A stretch of DNA of 64,000 nt from Rhizobium sp. (GCA_019739215.1 JAHHDR010000039.1:62001-126000); one strand, 5' to 3'. Counted from the stretch's first letter, positions 43,603 through 54,285 are shown. The notes: generated from the sequence alone by a model not told the origin. Numbers and translations: made by a program.

Positions 43603-44499
43603 ATGCTGCAAAGAAAATCCGATGACGAGTATCTCGTGACGCTTGATGGCGCGGGCATAAATCGTGGTGGCCGCTGGCTGGTTCGCGGCGTGACCTTTGA
43701 TGTCCGGCGCGGCGAGATCGTCACCATGATCGGCCCGAATGGTTCGGGCAAATCGACCAGTGCCCGCATGGCGATCGGCCTGCTCAAGCCGGATGAAGGC
43801 GAGGTTGCGACCCGCTTCGGCCTGAGGGTCGGCTACGTGCCGCAGAAAATGTCGGTGGATCGCACCATGCCGTTGACGGTCGAACGCCTGATGACGATGA
43901 CCGGTCCGCTCGCCCGCAAGGACATCGACGCGGCACTCTCCGAGACGGGCGTACGCCACCTCGCCAAGGCCGAGGTCCAGAACCTTTCGGGCGGCGAGTT
44001 CCAGCGCGCGCTGCTGGCCCGGGCGATCGCCCGCAAGCCCGATCTGCTGGTCCTGGATGAGCCCGTGCAGGGCGTGGATTTCTCCGGAGAGATCGCGCTT
44101 TACGAGTTGATCAAGAACATCCGCGACCGGTCTGGCTGCGGGATACTGCTGATCTCGCATGACCTGCATGTGGTGATGGCCGCCACGGATACGGTCATCT
44201 GCATGAACGGGCATGTCTGTTGCCGTGGCACGCCGGAGGCGGTGAGCCAGTCTGCGGAATACAGGAGCCTGTTCGGTGGCCGTGCCGCGGGCGCACTGGC
44301 ATTCTACAACCATCACCATGACCACACCCATCTGCCCGACGGACGGGTGATGCACGAGGATGGCACCGTTACCGACAACTGCCATCCGGAAGACGGCCAT
44401 CACGAGCATGTTCACGGTCCGGATTGCGGATGCGGTCATGACCATTCCCGTCTGGTGCGGCCGCACCGGACGGAAGAGGAAAGCCGCGATGCTCGATGA
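43603..44499 (+). CDS. znuC: ZnuC, zinc ABC transporter ATPase
   Basis: A 298-residue ATPase. Walker A GPNGSGKST, Q-loop VGYVPQKMSVD, signature LSGGEFQRALLARAI, Walker B DLLVLDEPVQGVDF, switch ISHDLHVVM. The C-terminal 50 residues are His-rich (YNHHHDHTHLPDG, EDGHHEHVHGPD), a likely zinc-binding extension seen in ZnuC of rhizobia. ATG 43603 after GCAGGA is chosen over the earlier ATG 43531, which would lie inside the Zur box. Overlaps znuB by 11 bases. Confidence 0.93.
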   Translation: MLQRKSDDEYLVTLDGAGINRGGRWLVRGVTFDVRRGEIVTMIGPNGSGKSTSARMAIGLLKPDEGEVATRFGLRVGYVPQKMSVDRTMPLTVERLMTMTGPLARKDIDAALSETGVRHLAKAEVQNLSGGEFQRALLARAIARKPDLLVLDEPVQGVDFSGEIALYELIKNIRDRSGCGILLISHDLHVVMAATDTVICMNGHVCCRGTPEAVSQSAEYRSLFGGRAAGALAFYNHHHDHTHLPDGRVMHEDGTVTDNCHPEDGHHEHVHGPDCGCGHDHSRLVRPHRTEEESRDAR

Positions 44500-45304
44500 T
44501 TTCTTCACCAGGGCGCTGGTCGCGGGCGTCGGCATAGCGCTGACCGCCGGACCGCTCGGCTGCTTCATCATCTGGCGGCGAATGGCCTATTTCGGCGACA
44601 CCATGGCCCATTCCGCCTTGCTCGGCGTGGCGCTGTCGCTGCTGCTGGATATCAATCTCATCGTCGCGGTCTTCGTGGTCGCATCGCTCGTTGCCCTCCT
44701 GTTGCTGTGGCTGCAGCGTGCCGGCACGCTCTCCGCCGATGCCCTGCTCGGCATACTCTCCCATGCCTCGCTTTCGGTGGGGCTGGTGCTGCTCGCCTTC
44801 ATGACCTGGGTCCGGGTCGATCTCGTAAGCTTCCTGTTCGGCGACATCCTGGCGGTCAGCCGGGCCGATATCGACGTGATCTGGGGCGGCGGATTGCTGG
44901 TGCTGATGGCGCTCGCCTATCTCTGGCGGCCGCTGATCGCGTCCACGGTGTCGGAGGACATCGCCGAGGCGGAGGGGCTGGCGCCGAAGCGGGCGAGGCT
45001 CTACTTCATGCTGCTGCTGGCGCTGGTGATCGCGATCGCGATGAAGATCGTCGGCATCCTGCTGATCACGTCGCTGCTGATCATCCCGGCGGCGACGGCG
45101 CGGCGCTGGTCGTCCTCGCCCGAGATGATGGCTGTCCTCTCCGCCGTGATCGGCGCCTTCGCGGTGATTGGCGGGCTCTACGGGTCGCTGGAATTCGATA
45201 CCCCCTCGGGGCCGTCGATCGTCGTTGCGGCGCTTGCGATCTTCGTTGTCAGTCTGCTACCGCTCGGCCGTCTGAATCGCGTCCGTGTCCGAAGGAGAAA
45301 CGCG
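44489..45304 (+). CDS. znuB: ZnuB, zinc ABC transporter permease (stop codon not found before zur)
   Basis: An ABC-3 family permease of about 272 residues with eight or so membrane segments: RMAYFGDTMAHSALLGVALS, ADALLGILSHASLSVGLVLL, FLFGDILAVSRADI and IVGILLITSLLIIPAATARR. As written the frame has no stop at the expected end (LPLGRLNRVRVRRRNA) and runs on through the zur start in the same frame to 45412. A one-base loss near 45270-45300 probably removed the natural stop. I therefore end the call at the zur start codon. Confidence 0.85.
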
Positions 45305-45707
45305 ATGAGCAACGCGCCGAAACTCACCCGAAAACCAGGCGCTGGTGCTGGGCCTTCTGACGCGGGCTGCTGCCCCGCGCAGCGCCTACGACATTCTCGA
45401 TGGCCTTCGTGACGATGGTTTTCGCGCGCCGCTGCAGGTCTACCGGGCGCTCGACAAGCTGATGGAGTTCGGCCTTGTCCATCGGCTCGAAAGCATCAAC
45501 GCCTTCGTGGCCTGTTCCGACCCGCATGACCATGCCGGACACAATCACGGCGTGACGGCATTTGCCATCTGCGAGGATTGCGGATCGGTCACCGAGTTTC
45601 GAGATGATGGCATCGACGGACGACTGACCGCCTGGCAGAAATCCGAACATTTCAAGCCCGAAAAGACGACAATCGAGATACGCGGCCATTGCAAGGAGTG
45701 TTCATAG
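45305..45707 (+). pseudogene. zur: Zur, zinc-responsive Fur-family repressor (one frameshift as written)
   Basis: A Fur-family repressor of about 133 residues once one extra A near 45330 (CGAAAACC) is removed. It starts MSNAPKLTR after AAGGAGAAA, then NQALVLGLL, AAAPRSAYDILDGLRDDGFR, APLQVYRALDKLMEFGLVHR (winged helix) and LESINAFVACSDP. The zinc sites are HDHAGHNHGVTAFAICEDCG and the C-terminal GHCKEC. It is downstream of znuCB, so the zinc uptake genes and their repressor are cotranscribed, with the boxes at 43525-43568 as the target. Confidence 0.9.
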
Positions 45708-45825
45708 CTGTCTTTCCTGCAGCCCCTTGAACTTTCCGAGTAGATTAATCGATTCTCAAGTTGTAACCGCTAATACTTCTCTCCCAAAGGCGCTGGCAAT
45801 CCGCGGCGCATACATCGGGTGAGGG

Positions 45826-48800
45826 ATGGACAACCCGTCAGGACGCCGACAAGGCAGCAAGTTTCGTGAGTCGAACCTTCGCTTCCGCTATAAAGTGATG
45901 CTGGGCGTGGGCGTGGCGACGACGATTTCGCTGTTCGCTGGCGCCAATGCCATTTTTAACGTCCGCCGCGTCGAGCACTCCGTCAGCTTTTCCGCCGAGG
46001 CGGCGTCGCCGCTGCTGATCGGTGTCATCTCGCTGTCCGAGAGCTACCAGAAGCTCCAGTCGGTCTTCGATCCGGTCATCCGGAACTGCGCCGGGCTGGA
46101 GGGCGCCACGCGCTTTCTCGCCGGGTCGCAGGCGGAGCAGAAGAAGAAGCTCGACGGCCTCAAGCAGATGGCACTTGAGGCCAACGCCCTGAAGGAACTG
46201 AACCGTTACGAGTTCTCCGGGCAGAAGATCTTTCGCACCCGGCAAGCGTTGCTCGACCTCTGCCACGAGTTTACGACGATCAAGAGCCACTATTCCTCGG
46301 CGGAAAACTCGATACGCATCACCACAAGCGCGATCGGCCTGAATGCCGCCACCGGCGTGCTCGCGCTGGAAGGGCGTATCAAGGACCTCTGGGAGAAAAA
46401 GAGCCGACCGATGCCGCGCGGCACTGTGGCGGACTACGCGATGTCGCGAAGCGTCGACGACGAGATCAACGCGGCCTGGCGCCAGATCCGTGACTTCTAC
46501 AAGATGAGGGTGCTCGTGACCGAACTCGCCGGTGCGGGGACTGTCATGGGGAACACCATGCGGGGATTCGAGTTCGACCGCACGCGCCGGACCTATCTGA
46601 CCCGGTTGAAGGCGTTCGAGCGTGTCGTTGCCGACGCGCGGATCTTCTTCGAGCGCTCGGACCGTCCGGGTGATTACACGGCGATGCTCGCCCTGGTCCG
46701 GCAGACGCGGGTGATGATGGAAGAGGGCCCGCGATCGATGTTCAGGGCGGCGTCGTCGCTGCGGGAGATCGAGCGGCGTCGTCTCAGTCTGGTCGACCGG
46801 CTGCAGCGGGAGCAGGGGCAGTATTCGGTCGCGTTGCTGAATATCATGGACGTGGCCCAGCGCATCAACCGTCGTGCCCAGGCGCAGACCGAGAAGGATG
46901 CGAACCGGGCCCGCTGGGAAATCGGCGGCACGATGGCGGCCTTCGCGGCGTTCATGCTGCTCGTCGGCTGGTACTTCAAGAATTCCGTCACGCGGCCGCT
47001 CGAGATCCTGACCGGCAATGTCGACCGTCTGCGACTGGCGATGCGCGAGGACGACGATCCGGTCGATTCCTCGCTGCTGAGCCGCGGCGACGAGATCGGC
47101 GACCTTGCCGTCCAGTTCTCCCGCACGTTCAAGCAGCTCGCCCAGGCGCGCCGTGAACTGCAGGAAGCGTCGCGGGGTCGAGATCGGCCTTCAGCGCGAC
47201 CGCATGCTTGGCGCCATCGAGAATATGCCGCAGGGCCTCTACATGCTCGACAAGGACGGCAGGATCATCGTGGCCAACCGCAGGCTCGCGCAGATCTACA
47301 ACCTCGGTGATCGCGGCGAACTCGCCGGACTGACTGTGCGCGAGTTCATCTCGCTCTGCCGGCAGAGCGGCGCGGGCGTCGCGCGCGTGATCACCGACGA
47401 GACGGACAAGGCTGTCTCTGGCCAGGTCCAGACGTCGCACCGCGTGGTCGAGCTCGACGACGGGCGCGTGATGACGATGAAGGTGATAGCCGCTCTCCGA
47501 CGGCGGTCATGTCGTGACCCACGAAGACATCACCGAGAAGCAATTGGCGAGTGAAAAAGATCGCCCATATGGCGCTGCATGACGCGCTGACGGGCCTCGC
47601 GAACCGCGTGCTTTTCCGCCAGCATATCGACGAGGCGATCGAACGGTCCGGCGACGCAAGCGCGGCGCTGTTGTTTCTCGATCTCGACCGCTTCAAGATC
47701 GTCAACGACACGCTGGGGCATCCGATTGGCGACAGGTTGCTCGTCGAGGTCGCCGAACGCCTCGGTGCGGTGCTGGACGAAGATTTGCTTTGCGGCCCGG
47801 CTCGGCGGCGATGAATTCGCGATCTATCACGTCGGTGGTGGCGAGGACGGGGGTGTCGAGGCGCTCGCACGGCGGATTTCCACCTGCAGTCGCCGAGCCT
47901 TTCGAGATCGAGGGGCACCACATCATCATCGGGACGTCGATCGGGCATCGCGCTTTCACCGCGGGACGGGCGGGATGCCGACGAGCTTCTCAAGAACGCG
48001 GACATGGCGCTCTACCGGGCCAAGCAGGACGGCAAGGGCGGTTACCGCTTTTTTCGAGCCCGACATGGACCGCCACATGCGGGACTGGCACGAGATGGAG
48101 CGCGATCTCCGCGATGCCATCACCGAAGGGTCAGTTCGAGCTCTACTACCAACCGATGGTATCGCTGGACGACAGGCGCATTCTCGCATTCGAAGCGCTC
48201 ATCCGGTGGCATCACCCGCGTCGTGGCTTCGTGTCCTCCCGCCGACTTCATCCCCGTGGCGGAGGAGACCGGCCTGATCAACGAGATCGGTGGCTGGGTC
48301 CTGGATACGGCAAACACAACAGGCGCGCTCATGGCCGGTGGACGTCGCCGTCGCCGTCAACGTTTCGCCCCGTCCAGTTCCGGGCCGGCAACCTGCAGTA
48401 TAAGGGTGGTGAGCGCGCTGGACAGGTCGGGACTGGCACCGGAACGCCTGCTGCTCGAGATCACCGAGGGCGTGTTTCCTCCATTGACAGGCGAGCAGAC
48501 CGAGACGGTGCTCAACGATCTCCGCGCCGTGGGCGTCCGCTTCGCCATGGACGACTTCGGCACCGGATACTCGTCGCTGAGCTACATCCGCCGCTTCCCC
48601 TTCGACAAGATCAAGATCGACCAGAGCTTCGTCCGGGGCCTGAGCGACAATCCGGAATCGATGGCGATCGTGCGTGCAGTCACCAATCTCTGCCGGGGAC
48701 CTGGGCATGAAGACCACCGCCGAGGGTGTCGAGACCGAGGAGCACGCGGTGATTTTGAAAGACCTCGGTTGCGACACCCGCGCAGGGCTACCATTTCGGC

Positions 48801-48863
48801 CGACCGATGCGCGCCGCCGATACGCTGAAGCTGTTTTCCGAACCGCGGACGGCCGTCGGCTGA
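45826..48863 (+). pseudogene. Membrane GGDEF-EAL signalling protein with HAMP and PAS domains (many frameshifts as written)
   Basis: Translation starts MDNPSGRRQGSKF. A first membrane segment (VMLGVGVATTISLFAGANAI) is followed by a periplasmic helical sensor of about 330 residues, a second membrane segment near 370 and a HAMP region (SVTRPLEILTGNVDRLRLAM). From 47170 on the frame breaks about ten times. Pieces in order are the PAS-like AIENMPQGLYMLDKDGRIIV, a GGDEF domain with ALTGLANR, LFLDLDRFKIVNDTLGH and intact LGGDEF, and an EAL domain with FEALIRW, FAMDDFGTGYSS and KTTAEGVETEEHA. Both catalytic signatures are kept, so the corrected protein of about 1,008 residues could make and degrade c-di-GMP. 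The stop is TGA 48861-48863. Clustered indels suggest consensus error. Confidence 0.85.
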
Positions 48864-48865
48864 CC

Positions 48866-49397
48866 TCAGAGCCTCTCGCAGGTCGCGCGCGAAGCGGCGC
48901 CAGTTGGCGACATAATGTTCGGCAGATCGGGTCAACGCTTCGACCGCCGCGTCATCGAGCACACGGATCGCCTTGGCCGGTGCTCCGACGATCAATGAGT
49001 TGTCCGGAAAGGTCTTGCCCTCGGTCACCAGCGCATTGGCGCCGACGAGGCAGTTCCGGCCGATCTTCGCGCCGTTGAGCACCGTTGCGCCCATGCCGAT
49101 GAGCGAATTGTCGCCGATCGAGCAGCCGTGAATGATGGCCTGATGGCCGATCGTGCAATTGCTGCCGATCGTCGCAGGAAAGCCCATGTCGGTATGGATG
49201 GTGACGCCTTCCTGGACGTTGGTTCCCGCGCCGATATCGATCAGTTCATTGTCGCCGCGCAGCGTGGACGCCAGAACCATATGCCGACGCCGGGACCAAG
49301 ACGGACCTTGCCGATCACATGGGCCCCGGGTGCGATCCAGAAGTCGCCATCCTCCGGAAGTTCGGGTTGGTCGTTGCCAAGGGGCGTAGAGAGGCAT
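48866..49397 (-). pseudogene. Gamma-carbonic anhydrase-like hexapeptide-repeat protein (frameshifted at the N-terminus as written)
   Basis: A left-handed beta-helix protein of about 175 residues: TLRGDNELIDIGAGTNVQEG, VTIHTDMGFPATIGSNCTIG, HQAIIHGCSIGDNSLIGMGA, TVLNGAKIGRNCLVGANALV. Three ligand histidines (TIHTD, IGHQAIIHG) are present, as in gamma-class carbonic anhydrases such as YrdA/CaiE-like proteins. The N-terminal 40 codons shift twice: MPLYA, then QPELPEDGDFWIAPGAHVIG, KVRLGPGVGIWF after indels near 49380 and 49285. Its 3' end abuts the GGDEF-EAL gene convergently. Confidence 0.85.
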
Positions 49398-49571
49398 GCG
49401 CAGATCCTTTCATGTATCATGCGGACAGGGTCATGGAACGCGAGAGCCTACCTTGGCGTTTCGCGACGCATGCGGATACGGCGCTCGATTGACTCGCCCG
49501 ACGTTTTCCGTTCAAGTGCTCGCCCGAAGTCCGCCAATGCCGCGCGCGTTTCCAAGGAGACATTTCTGACC

Positions 49572-50266
49572 ATGTTCGGCCTCGGGACTATGCGGCGCTG
49601 GCCGCCTTCCTGCAAGTCATCATGATCGACCTCGTGCTGGCGGGCGACAATGCCATCGTCATCGGCATGGCTGCTGCCGGCCTGGCTCCCCAGGTCCGCC
49701 GGAAGGCAATCCTGATCGGTATCCTGGTCGCGACCGTGCTGCGCATCATTTTTGCGCTGATGACGACGTGGCTGATGGGCATTGTCGGGCTGATCCTTCT
49801 GGGGGGCATCCTGCTGCTCTGGGTGTGCTGGAAGATGTACCGCGAGCTCACGACGACGGAGCACCAGTTGCACGACGCAGAGGAGGCGCTTGACGACCGT
49901 GGAACCAATGCAGACGGTACCGTCAGAGCGCGTGCGGGCACCAAGACGCTGCGGCAGGCGGTGACGCAGATCATCATTGCCGATGTCTCCATGTCGCTCG
50001 ACAACGTGCTGGCCGTCGCCGGCGCCGCCAAGGACCACTTCTGGGCGCTGGTCTTCGGTCTCGGCCTGTCCGTGGTGATGATGGGCGTGGCCTCCGCCTT
50101 CATCGCCAAACTGCTCAACCGGCACAAGTGGATCGCCTGGGTCGGCTTCGTGATCATCCTCTACGTCGCCATCCGCATGATCTACGAGGGTTCCGACCAG
50201 GTGCTGGGCCATACCCTGCCGGCCATTCCGCTCCTGAAAAGCGCAGCGTCGGCCGGCCTGCACTGA
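49572..50266 (+). pseudogene. TerC-family integral membrane protein (frameshifted near the start as written)
   Basis: A TerC/YjbE-type protein of about 230 residues with seven membrane segments and the two acidic motifs DLVLAGDNAIVIG and ADVSMSLDNVLAVAG. ATG 49572 follows AAGGAG (49554-49559) and gives MFGLG, then after one missing base near 49585 DYAALAAFLQVIMIDLVLAG. The remainder is intact. The hydrophilic loop DDRGTNADGTVRARAGTK separates the halves. The family is linked to metal (manganese) export or tellurite resistance. Confidence 0.88.
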
Positions 50267-50391
50267 GGAGCCGCCGCAGTAACCTCCCGCCGGACGATGC
50301 CCCACTTCACGCCGCTGGCCGGCGGGGCAGTTCAAGCACGGTTGCCATCGATCATGCGATGACGCTGGAAATTTGTGAGCGGCCGGTCTAA

Positions 50392-51435
50392 ATGACCGTC
50401 AAGACAAACTCGATTGCGTGGATGCTCGTGGCCGACACACTCTACAGCCTTTCAGGCGGACGGAAGGTCCTGGCGGTCGCGCCGATGATGGACTGGACGG
50501 ATCGCCATTGTCGCTACCTTCACCGGCTGCTGACGCGCCATAGCCTCCTCTACACCGAGATGGTCGTCGCGGATGCCGCCATTCATGGCAAGCGTGAACG
50601 CCTGCTCGGGTTCGACCTGTCCGAACACCCGGTCGCCCTGCAACTGGGTGGTTCGGATCCGGACAAGCTCGCCGAGGCGACCCGCATCGGCAACGGGTGC
50701 GGATATGACGAAGTCAACCTCAATGTCGGCTGTCCGTCCGACCGGGTGCAGTCGGGCACGTTCGGCGCCTGCCTGATGCGCGAGCCGAAGCTCGTCGCCG
50801 ACTGTGTGGCCGCGATGAAGGCAGCGTCGGACGTTCCGGTCACCGTCAAGTGCCGACTTGGCGTCGACGACCAGGATCCCGAGGTGGCGCTCGACGCCCT
50901 GGCGGCGGATGTGCTGTCCGCCGGTGCGGATGCGCTCTGGGTCCATGCCCGCAAGGCCTGGCTCCAGGGGCTGAGCCCCAAGGAGAACCGCGACATACCG
51001 CCACTCGACTACGACCGTGTGTATCGCCTCAAGCAGAAATATCCCGATGTGTTCATTGGGATCAACGGCGGCATTGCCGACCTCGACGAAGCCGCGGGTC
51101 ATCTTGCCCATGTCGACGGCGTCATGCTGGGCCGTGCGGCCTATCACAACGCCGCCATGCTGGCGGATGCCGATCACCGCATCTATGGCGCGCCGGCCGT
51201 CGATGCCGACTGGAGCTTCGTTCGCGATGCCATGATGCGACATGCCGAGGCCCACATCGCCAGCGGAGGGCGCCTCGGGCATGTCACCCGACATATGGTC
51301 GGTCTCTTCCAGGGCATCGACGGCGCCCGGCGGTTTCGCCAGGTTCTGTCGACCGATGCGACGAAGCCGGGCGCGGGCCCCGAGGTCATCGCACGCGCGT
51401 TCGAGGCGGTCATGCCTTCGCTTCAGGCTGCCTGA
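50392..51435 (+). CDS. dusA: DusA, tRNA-dihydrouridine synthase A
   Basis: A 347-residue FMN enzyme that reduces uridines 20/20a of tRNA. PMMDWTDRHCRYLHRLLTRH is the DusA N-terminal signature. LQLGGSDPDKLAEA and NLNVGCPSDRVQSGTFGACL contain the catalytic Cys. KCRLGVDD, HARKAWLQGLSPKENRDIPP and INGGI line the FMN pocket. DusA is usually about 330 residues; the start may be a later in-frame codon near GGRKVLAVAPMMDW. Confidence 0.93.
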   Translation: MTVKTNSIAWMLVADTLYSLSGGRKVLAVAPMMDWTDRHCRYLHRLLTRHSLLYTEMVVADAAIHGKRERLLGFDLSEHPVALQLGGSDPDKLAEATRIGNGCGYDEVNLNVGCPSDRVQSGTFGACLMREPKLVADCVAAMKAASDVPVTVKCRLGVDDQDPEVALDALAADVLSAGADALWVHARKAWLQGLSPKENRDIPPLDYDRVYRLKQKYPDVFIGINGGIADLDEAAGHLAHVDGVMLGRAAYHNAAMLADADHRIYGAPAVDADWSFVRDAMMRHAEAHIASGGRLGHVTRHMVGLFQGIDGARRFRQVLSTDATKPGAGPEVIARAFEAVMPSLQAA

Positions 51436-51442
51436 AGCCAGG

Positions 51443-51931
51443 CTATTCTACCGGCTTCAGCGAGTTGATGATGGCGTTCATCGCGGCGCCGTTGCTTTCC
51501 TGTTCGCCCTTGGTGCCCCAATAGGTGACGACCAGTACCTTTTCGGCCAGAGCCACGGCTGCCAGGCTGATCGAAACCGGCCCGTCCTTGTCGGTCCCGT
51601 CCCAGTCGATGTTGAAGACCTGCATGCCGTTGAGCGTGCCTTCCACCTCTTTGGCGGACCCTGCATCCACGGTCACCCCCAGGCCCTTGAGCCATTCGAC
51701 GGCGTCGGTGACGGTCTGGGTCGTGTCCTTCGGCTCGGCAACGTCGACGGCGAGATAGATCGAATTGTCGGGTGAGGTGGCGTCGATGCCGCTCTCGGTT
51801 TCCTTTTCGCCCCAGCCGTCCGGGAAGGTGATCGACGCGACAGGCTCGTCGGAGGGAAACTGGATTTCCCCTGCCATGGCGGTGCCGGCCAGAAGCAGGT
51901 ACGCGGCGGTGACTGCGGATGCGAACTTCAT
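51443..51931 (-). CDS. Secreted protein of unknown function
   Basis: A 162-residue protein with a signal peptide (MKFASAVTAAYLLLAGTAMA, cleavage AMA-G). The mature part, about 141 residues, is acidic and predicted mixed alpha/beta (EIQFPSDEPVASITFPDGWG, NMQVFNIDWDG-like, LVVTYWGTKGEQESN). It has no cysteine and resembles PsbP/DcrB-like periplasmic folds only in general shape. The start follows AGGAGGAAT. It lies convergent to dusA. Confidence 0.8.
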   Translation of the reverse strand: MKFASAVTAAYLLLAGTAMAGEIQFPSDEPVASITFPDGWGEKETESGIDATSPDNSIYLAVDVAEPKDTTQTVTDAVEWLKGLGVTVDAGSAKEVEGTLNGMQVFNIDWDGTDKDGPVSISLAAVALAEKVLVVTYWGTKGEQESNGAAMNAIINSLKPVE

Positions 51932-52114
51932 ATGATTCCTCCTGGGTTGCTTCGGAGCCGCACCCTATTCGAGGTCTCGGACGGCCGTCCGCTGAAATCC
52001 TCGTCCGAACGAGACCTGCCCAAAAAAAGTCGGTCATCAGCCGCGGAGGCAGACTCCAAGCCTTCATTCAACTAATCGGTTGACATTAGCCCGCGTGGGT
52101 TTATTGTTAACCGT

Positions 52115-52480
52115 ATGGTTGAATATCAGACTCTGGAAATGGATGCGCTGTTCCACGCTCTTGGCGATGCCACGCGGCGGCGGATGCTGCATGAGCTCAG
52201 TCGCGGGGAGAGGACGGTCGGGCAACTGGCGGCGCCCTTTGACATGTCGCTGGCCGCCGCGTCCAAACATATCCGGACCCTCGAGAGTGCGGGTCTCATC
52301 CAACGAGAGGTGCAGGGTCGGACGCATGTCTGCCGGCTGGATCCGCGCCCGCTCGAACACGCACATGGCTGGCTGGGCTTCTATCAGCAGTTCTGGACGG
52401 AGCGGCTGGATGCGCTCGACGAACTGCTGGCGGATCCCGAGATCCGGGCAGGGTTTGCGGAACGTGGCCGGGAGAAATGA
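52115..52480 (+). CDS. ArsR-family regulator, unpaired
   Basis: A 121-residue winged-helix regulator very similar to the 19.7-kb one: MDALFHALGDATRRRMLHEL, RTVGQLAAPFDMSLAAASKH, IRTLESAGLIQREVQGRTHV and FYQQFWTERLDALDELL. The recognition helix SLAAASKHI corresponds to TLAAASKHI there. Unlike the other two modules no SRPBCC gene follows; an MFS transporter begins 120 bases downstream. Upstream, GGTTGAC (52077-52083) and ATGGTTGAA at the start codon repeat the TGGTTGA element seen before the 19.7-kb gene. Confidence 0.9.
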   Translation: MVEYQTLEMDALFHALGDATRRRMLHELSRGERTVGQLAAPFDMSLAAASKHIRTLESAGLIQREVQGRTHVCRLDPRPLEHAHGWLGFYQQFWTERLDALDELLADPEIRAGFAERGREK

Positions 52481-52599
52481 TGCGGCGCGGACATTTTTCT
52501 CCGGCGGCTGTCGGAATCGGGCCGGGCCGATCGACGAGAGGGATCAGGTGACGTTGCGGCGGGCCGCTGCGCGCCGTGCATCAATTGGGGGAATGTGAC

Positions 52600-53811
52600 A
52601 TGCAGAAGACACAGTATCGTTGGGTCATTGTCGCCGCCGGCGGCCTTCTGGGCTGCCTTGCGGTCGGCGCGATGTTTTCACTTCCGGTATTCCTCAGGCC
52701 GATATCCGATGAGACGGGCTGGTCGGTGACGGGCGTTTCCACGGCGATGACCGTCGGATTCCTGGCGATGGCCTTTGCCAGCCTGGCCTGGGGCGGCCTG
52801 TCGGACAGGATCGGGCCGCGCCCGGTGCTGCTGGTCGGCTCGGTGCTGATTTCGGGCAGCCTTGCTCTCGCCAGCCGTGCCTCGTCGCTGGTGGAGTTTC
52901 AACTCCTCTTCGGGCTTGTGCTCGGGGGTGCCACGGCCGCGGTCTTCGCACCGATGATGGCGTGCGTCACGGGCTGGTTCGATACTAGGCGAAGCCTTGC
53001 CGTCTCGCTGGTCTCGGCGGGCATGGGCATGGCGCCGATGACCATGTCGCCGCTGGCGGCATGGCTGGTGACGGATTACGGCTGGCGTACGTCGATGCTG
53101 ATCCTCGCGGTCATCTGCGCTGTGGTGATGATCCCGACCGCGCTGTTGGTGCGACGTCCGCCGGAGGGCGACGAGGTGGCACCGGGTGCGCATCCAGCCG
53201 CCGATCCCCAGGAATCCATGTCGGTGGGCGAGGCGGTGCGTACCCCGCAGTTCATCGTCCTGATGCTGACCAACTTCCTCTGCTGCGCCACCCATTCCGG
53301 GCCGATCTTCCACACAGTGAGCTATGCGGTGGCCTGCGGAATACCGATGATCGCGGCGGTGACGATCTACAGCGTCGAAGGTCTCGCCGGCATGGGCGGC
53401 CGTATCGCCTTCGGGCTGCTGGGCGACCGTTTCGGCGCCAAGCAGATCCTCGTGCTTGGCCTTCTGACACAGTCATTCGGAGCGCTTGCCTACCTTCTGG
53501 CCGGCGGACTGGTGTCGTTCTATCTGGTGGCGGCGATGTTCGGTTTCATCTATGCGGGCGTGATGCCGCTCTATGCCGTGCTGGCCCGGGAGAATTTTCC
53601 GCAGCGGATGATGGGGACCGTGATCGGCGGAACCTCGATGGCGGGCGGACTGGGCATGGCGCTCGGGCCGGTGGCTGGTGGAATGATCTACGACACCTAC
53701 GCGAGCTACACCTGGCTTTATGTCGGGGCCTGCGGAATCGGGATCGGCGCCTTCCTGATCGCGATGCTGTTCAGGCCTTTTCCCAAGATGTCGCAAGCGG
53801 TCCCGGCTTAG
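52600..53811 (+). CDS. Major facilitator superfamily transporter (monocarboxylate/oxalate-formate antiporter-like)
   Basis: A 403-residue protein with twelve membrane segments. The first reads WVIVAAGGLLGCLAVGAMFS. WGGLSDRIGPRPVLLVGSVL is the MFS loop 2-3 motif, and FGLLGDRFGAKQILVLGLLT its repeat in the second half. The helix-1/2 pattern PVFLRPISDETGWSVTGVST is typical of OFA/MCT-like organic-acid carriers. ATG 52600 follows GGGGGAATG. The unpaired ArsR regulator upstream may control it. Confidence 0.88.
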   Translation: MQKTQYRWVIVAAGGLLGCLAVGAMFSLPVFLRPISDETGWSVTGVSTAMTVGFLAMAFASLAWGGLSDRIGPRPVLLVGSVLISGSLALASRASSLVEFQLLFGLVLGGATAAVFAPMMACVTGWFDTRRSLAVSLVSAGMGMAPMTMSPLAAWLVTDYGWRTSMLILAVICAVVMIPTALLVRRPPEGDEVAPGAHPAADPQESMSVGEAVRTPQFIVLMLTNFLCCATHSGPIFHTVSYAVACGIPMIAAVTIYSVEGLAGMGGRIAFGLLGDRFGAKQILVLGLLTQSFGALAYLLAGGLVSFYLVAAMFGFIYAGVMPLYAVLARENFPQRMMGTVIGGTSMAGGLGMALGPVAGGMIYDTYASYTWLYVGACGIGIGAFLIAMLFRPFPKMSQAVPA

Positions 53812-54012
53812 CTCGCCGCAGGTCGATGCGCTCACGCCCCGCTCAGGGATGCCGCAGGGACGATGGTGTGCGGGATGGATGGCAGGTCCCGCCCGAAGCC
53901 GGACGTTCCCCCAGAAAAGGTCAGAAATCCACGCTCCGGATCGGTTAGAAGGCACCATTCCGGGATCACTCCGGGATTTATGCCGATTGATTCAGTTTTG
54001 AGGAGACGCGAG

Positions 54013-54285
54013 ATGATGACGTGGAAAGCGGGAATGGTGTCTGTGATGGCGATTTTCGCCGCGGCTGTCGCCCAGCCGGCCCTGGCGAATGACGATGCCG
54101 CCTGGATCAAGAAATGCATCGGCGACAACGCCGACCAGGGGCAGAGCGCCCAGACCATCTCGGTCTATTGCGCCTGCATGACCGAGAAGATGGACACCTC
54201 CGAGACGCTCTCGGTCACCGCCTGGGAAAAATCCCACCCGCAGGAACAGGCTGCGTGCTCGAGCGCAGCCGGCTGGAAGGGCTGA
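54013..54285 (+). CDS. Small secreted cysteine-containing protein
   Basis: A 90-residue exported protein. Signal peptide MMTWKAGMVSVMAIFAAAVA (cleavage near ALA-N). The mature part WIKKCIGDNADQ, ISVYCACMTEKMD, SHPQEQAACSSAAGWKG has four Cys in a spacing seen in small periplasmic proteins of rhizobia of unknown role. ATG 54013 is preceded by GAGGAGACGCGAG. It ends just before the left repeat arm. Confidence 0.75.
   Translation: MMTWKAGMVSVMAIFAAAVAQPALANDDAAWIKKCIGDNADQGQSAQTISVYCACMTEKMDTSETLSVTAWEKSHPQEQAACSSAAGWKG

Noticed and set aside
52481..52599. Possible truncated SRPBCC partner after the third ArsR gene
   Set aside because: None of the three frames shows SRPBCC-like blocks; it appears to be simple intergenic DNA with the MFS ribosome site.
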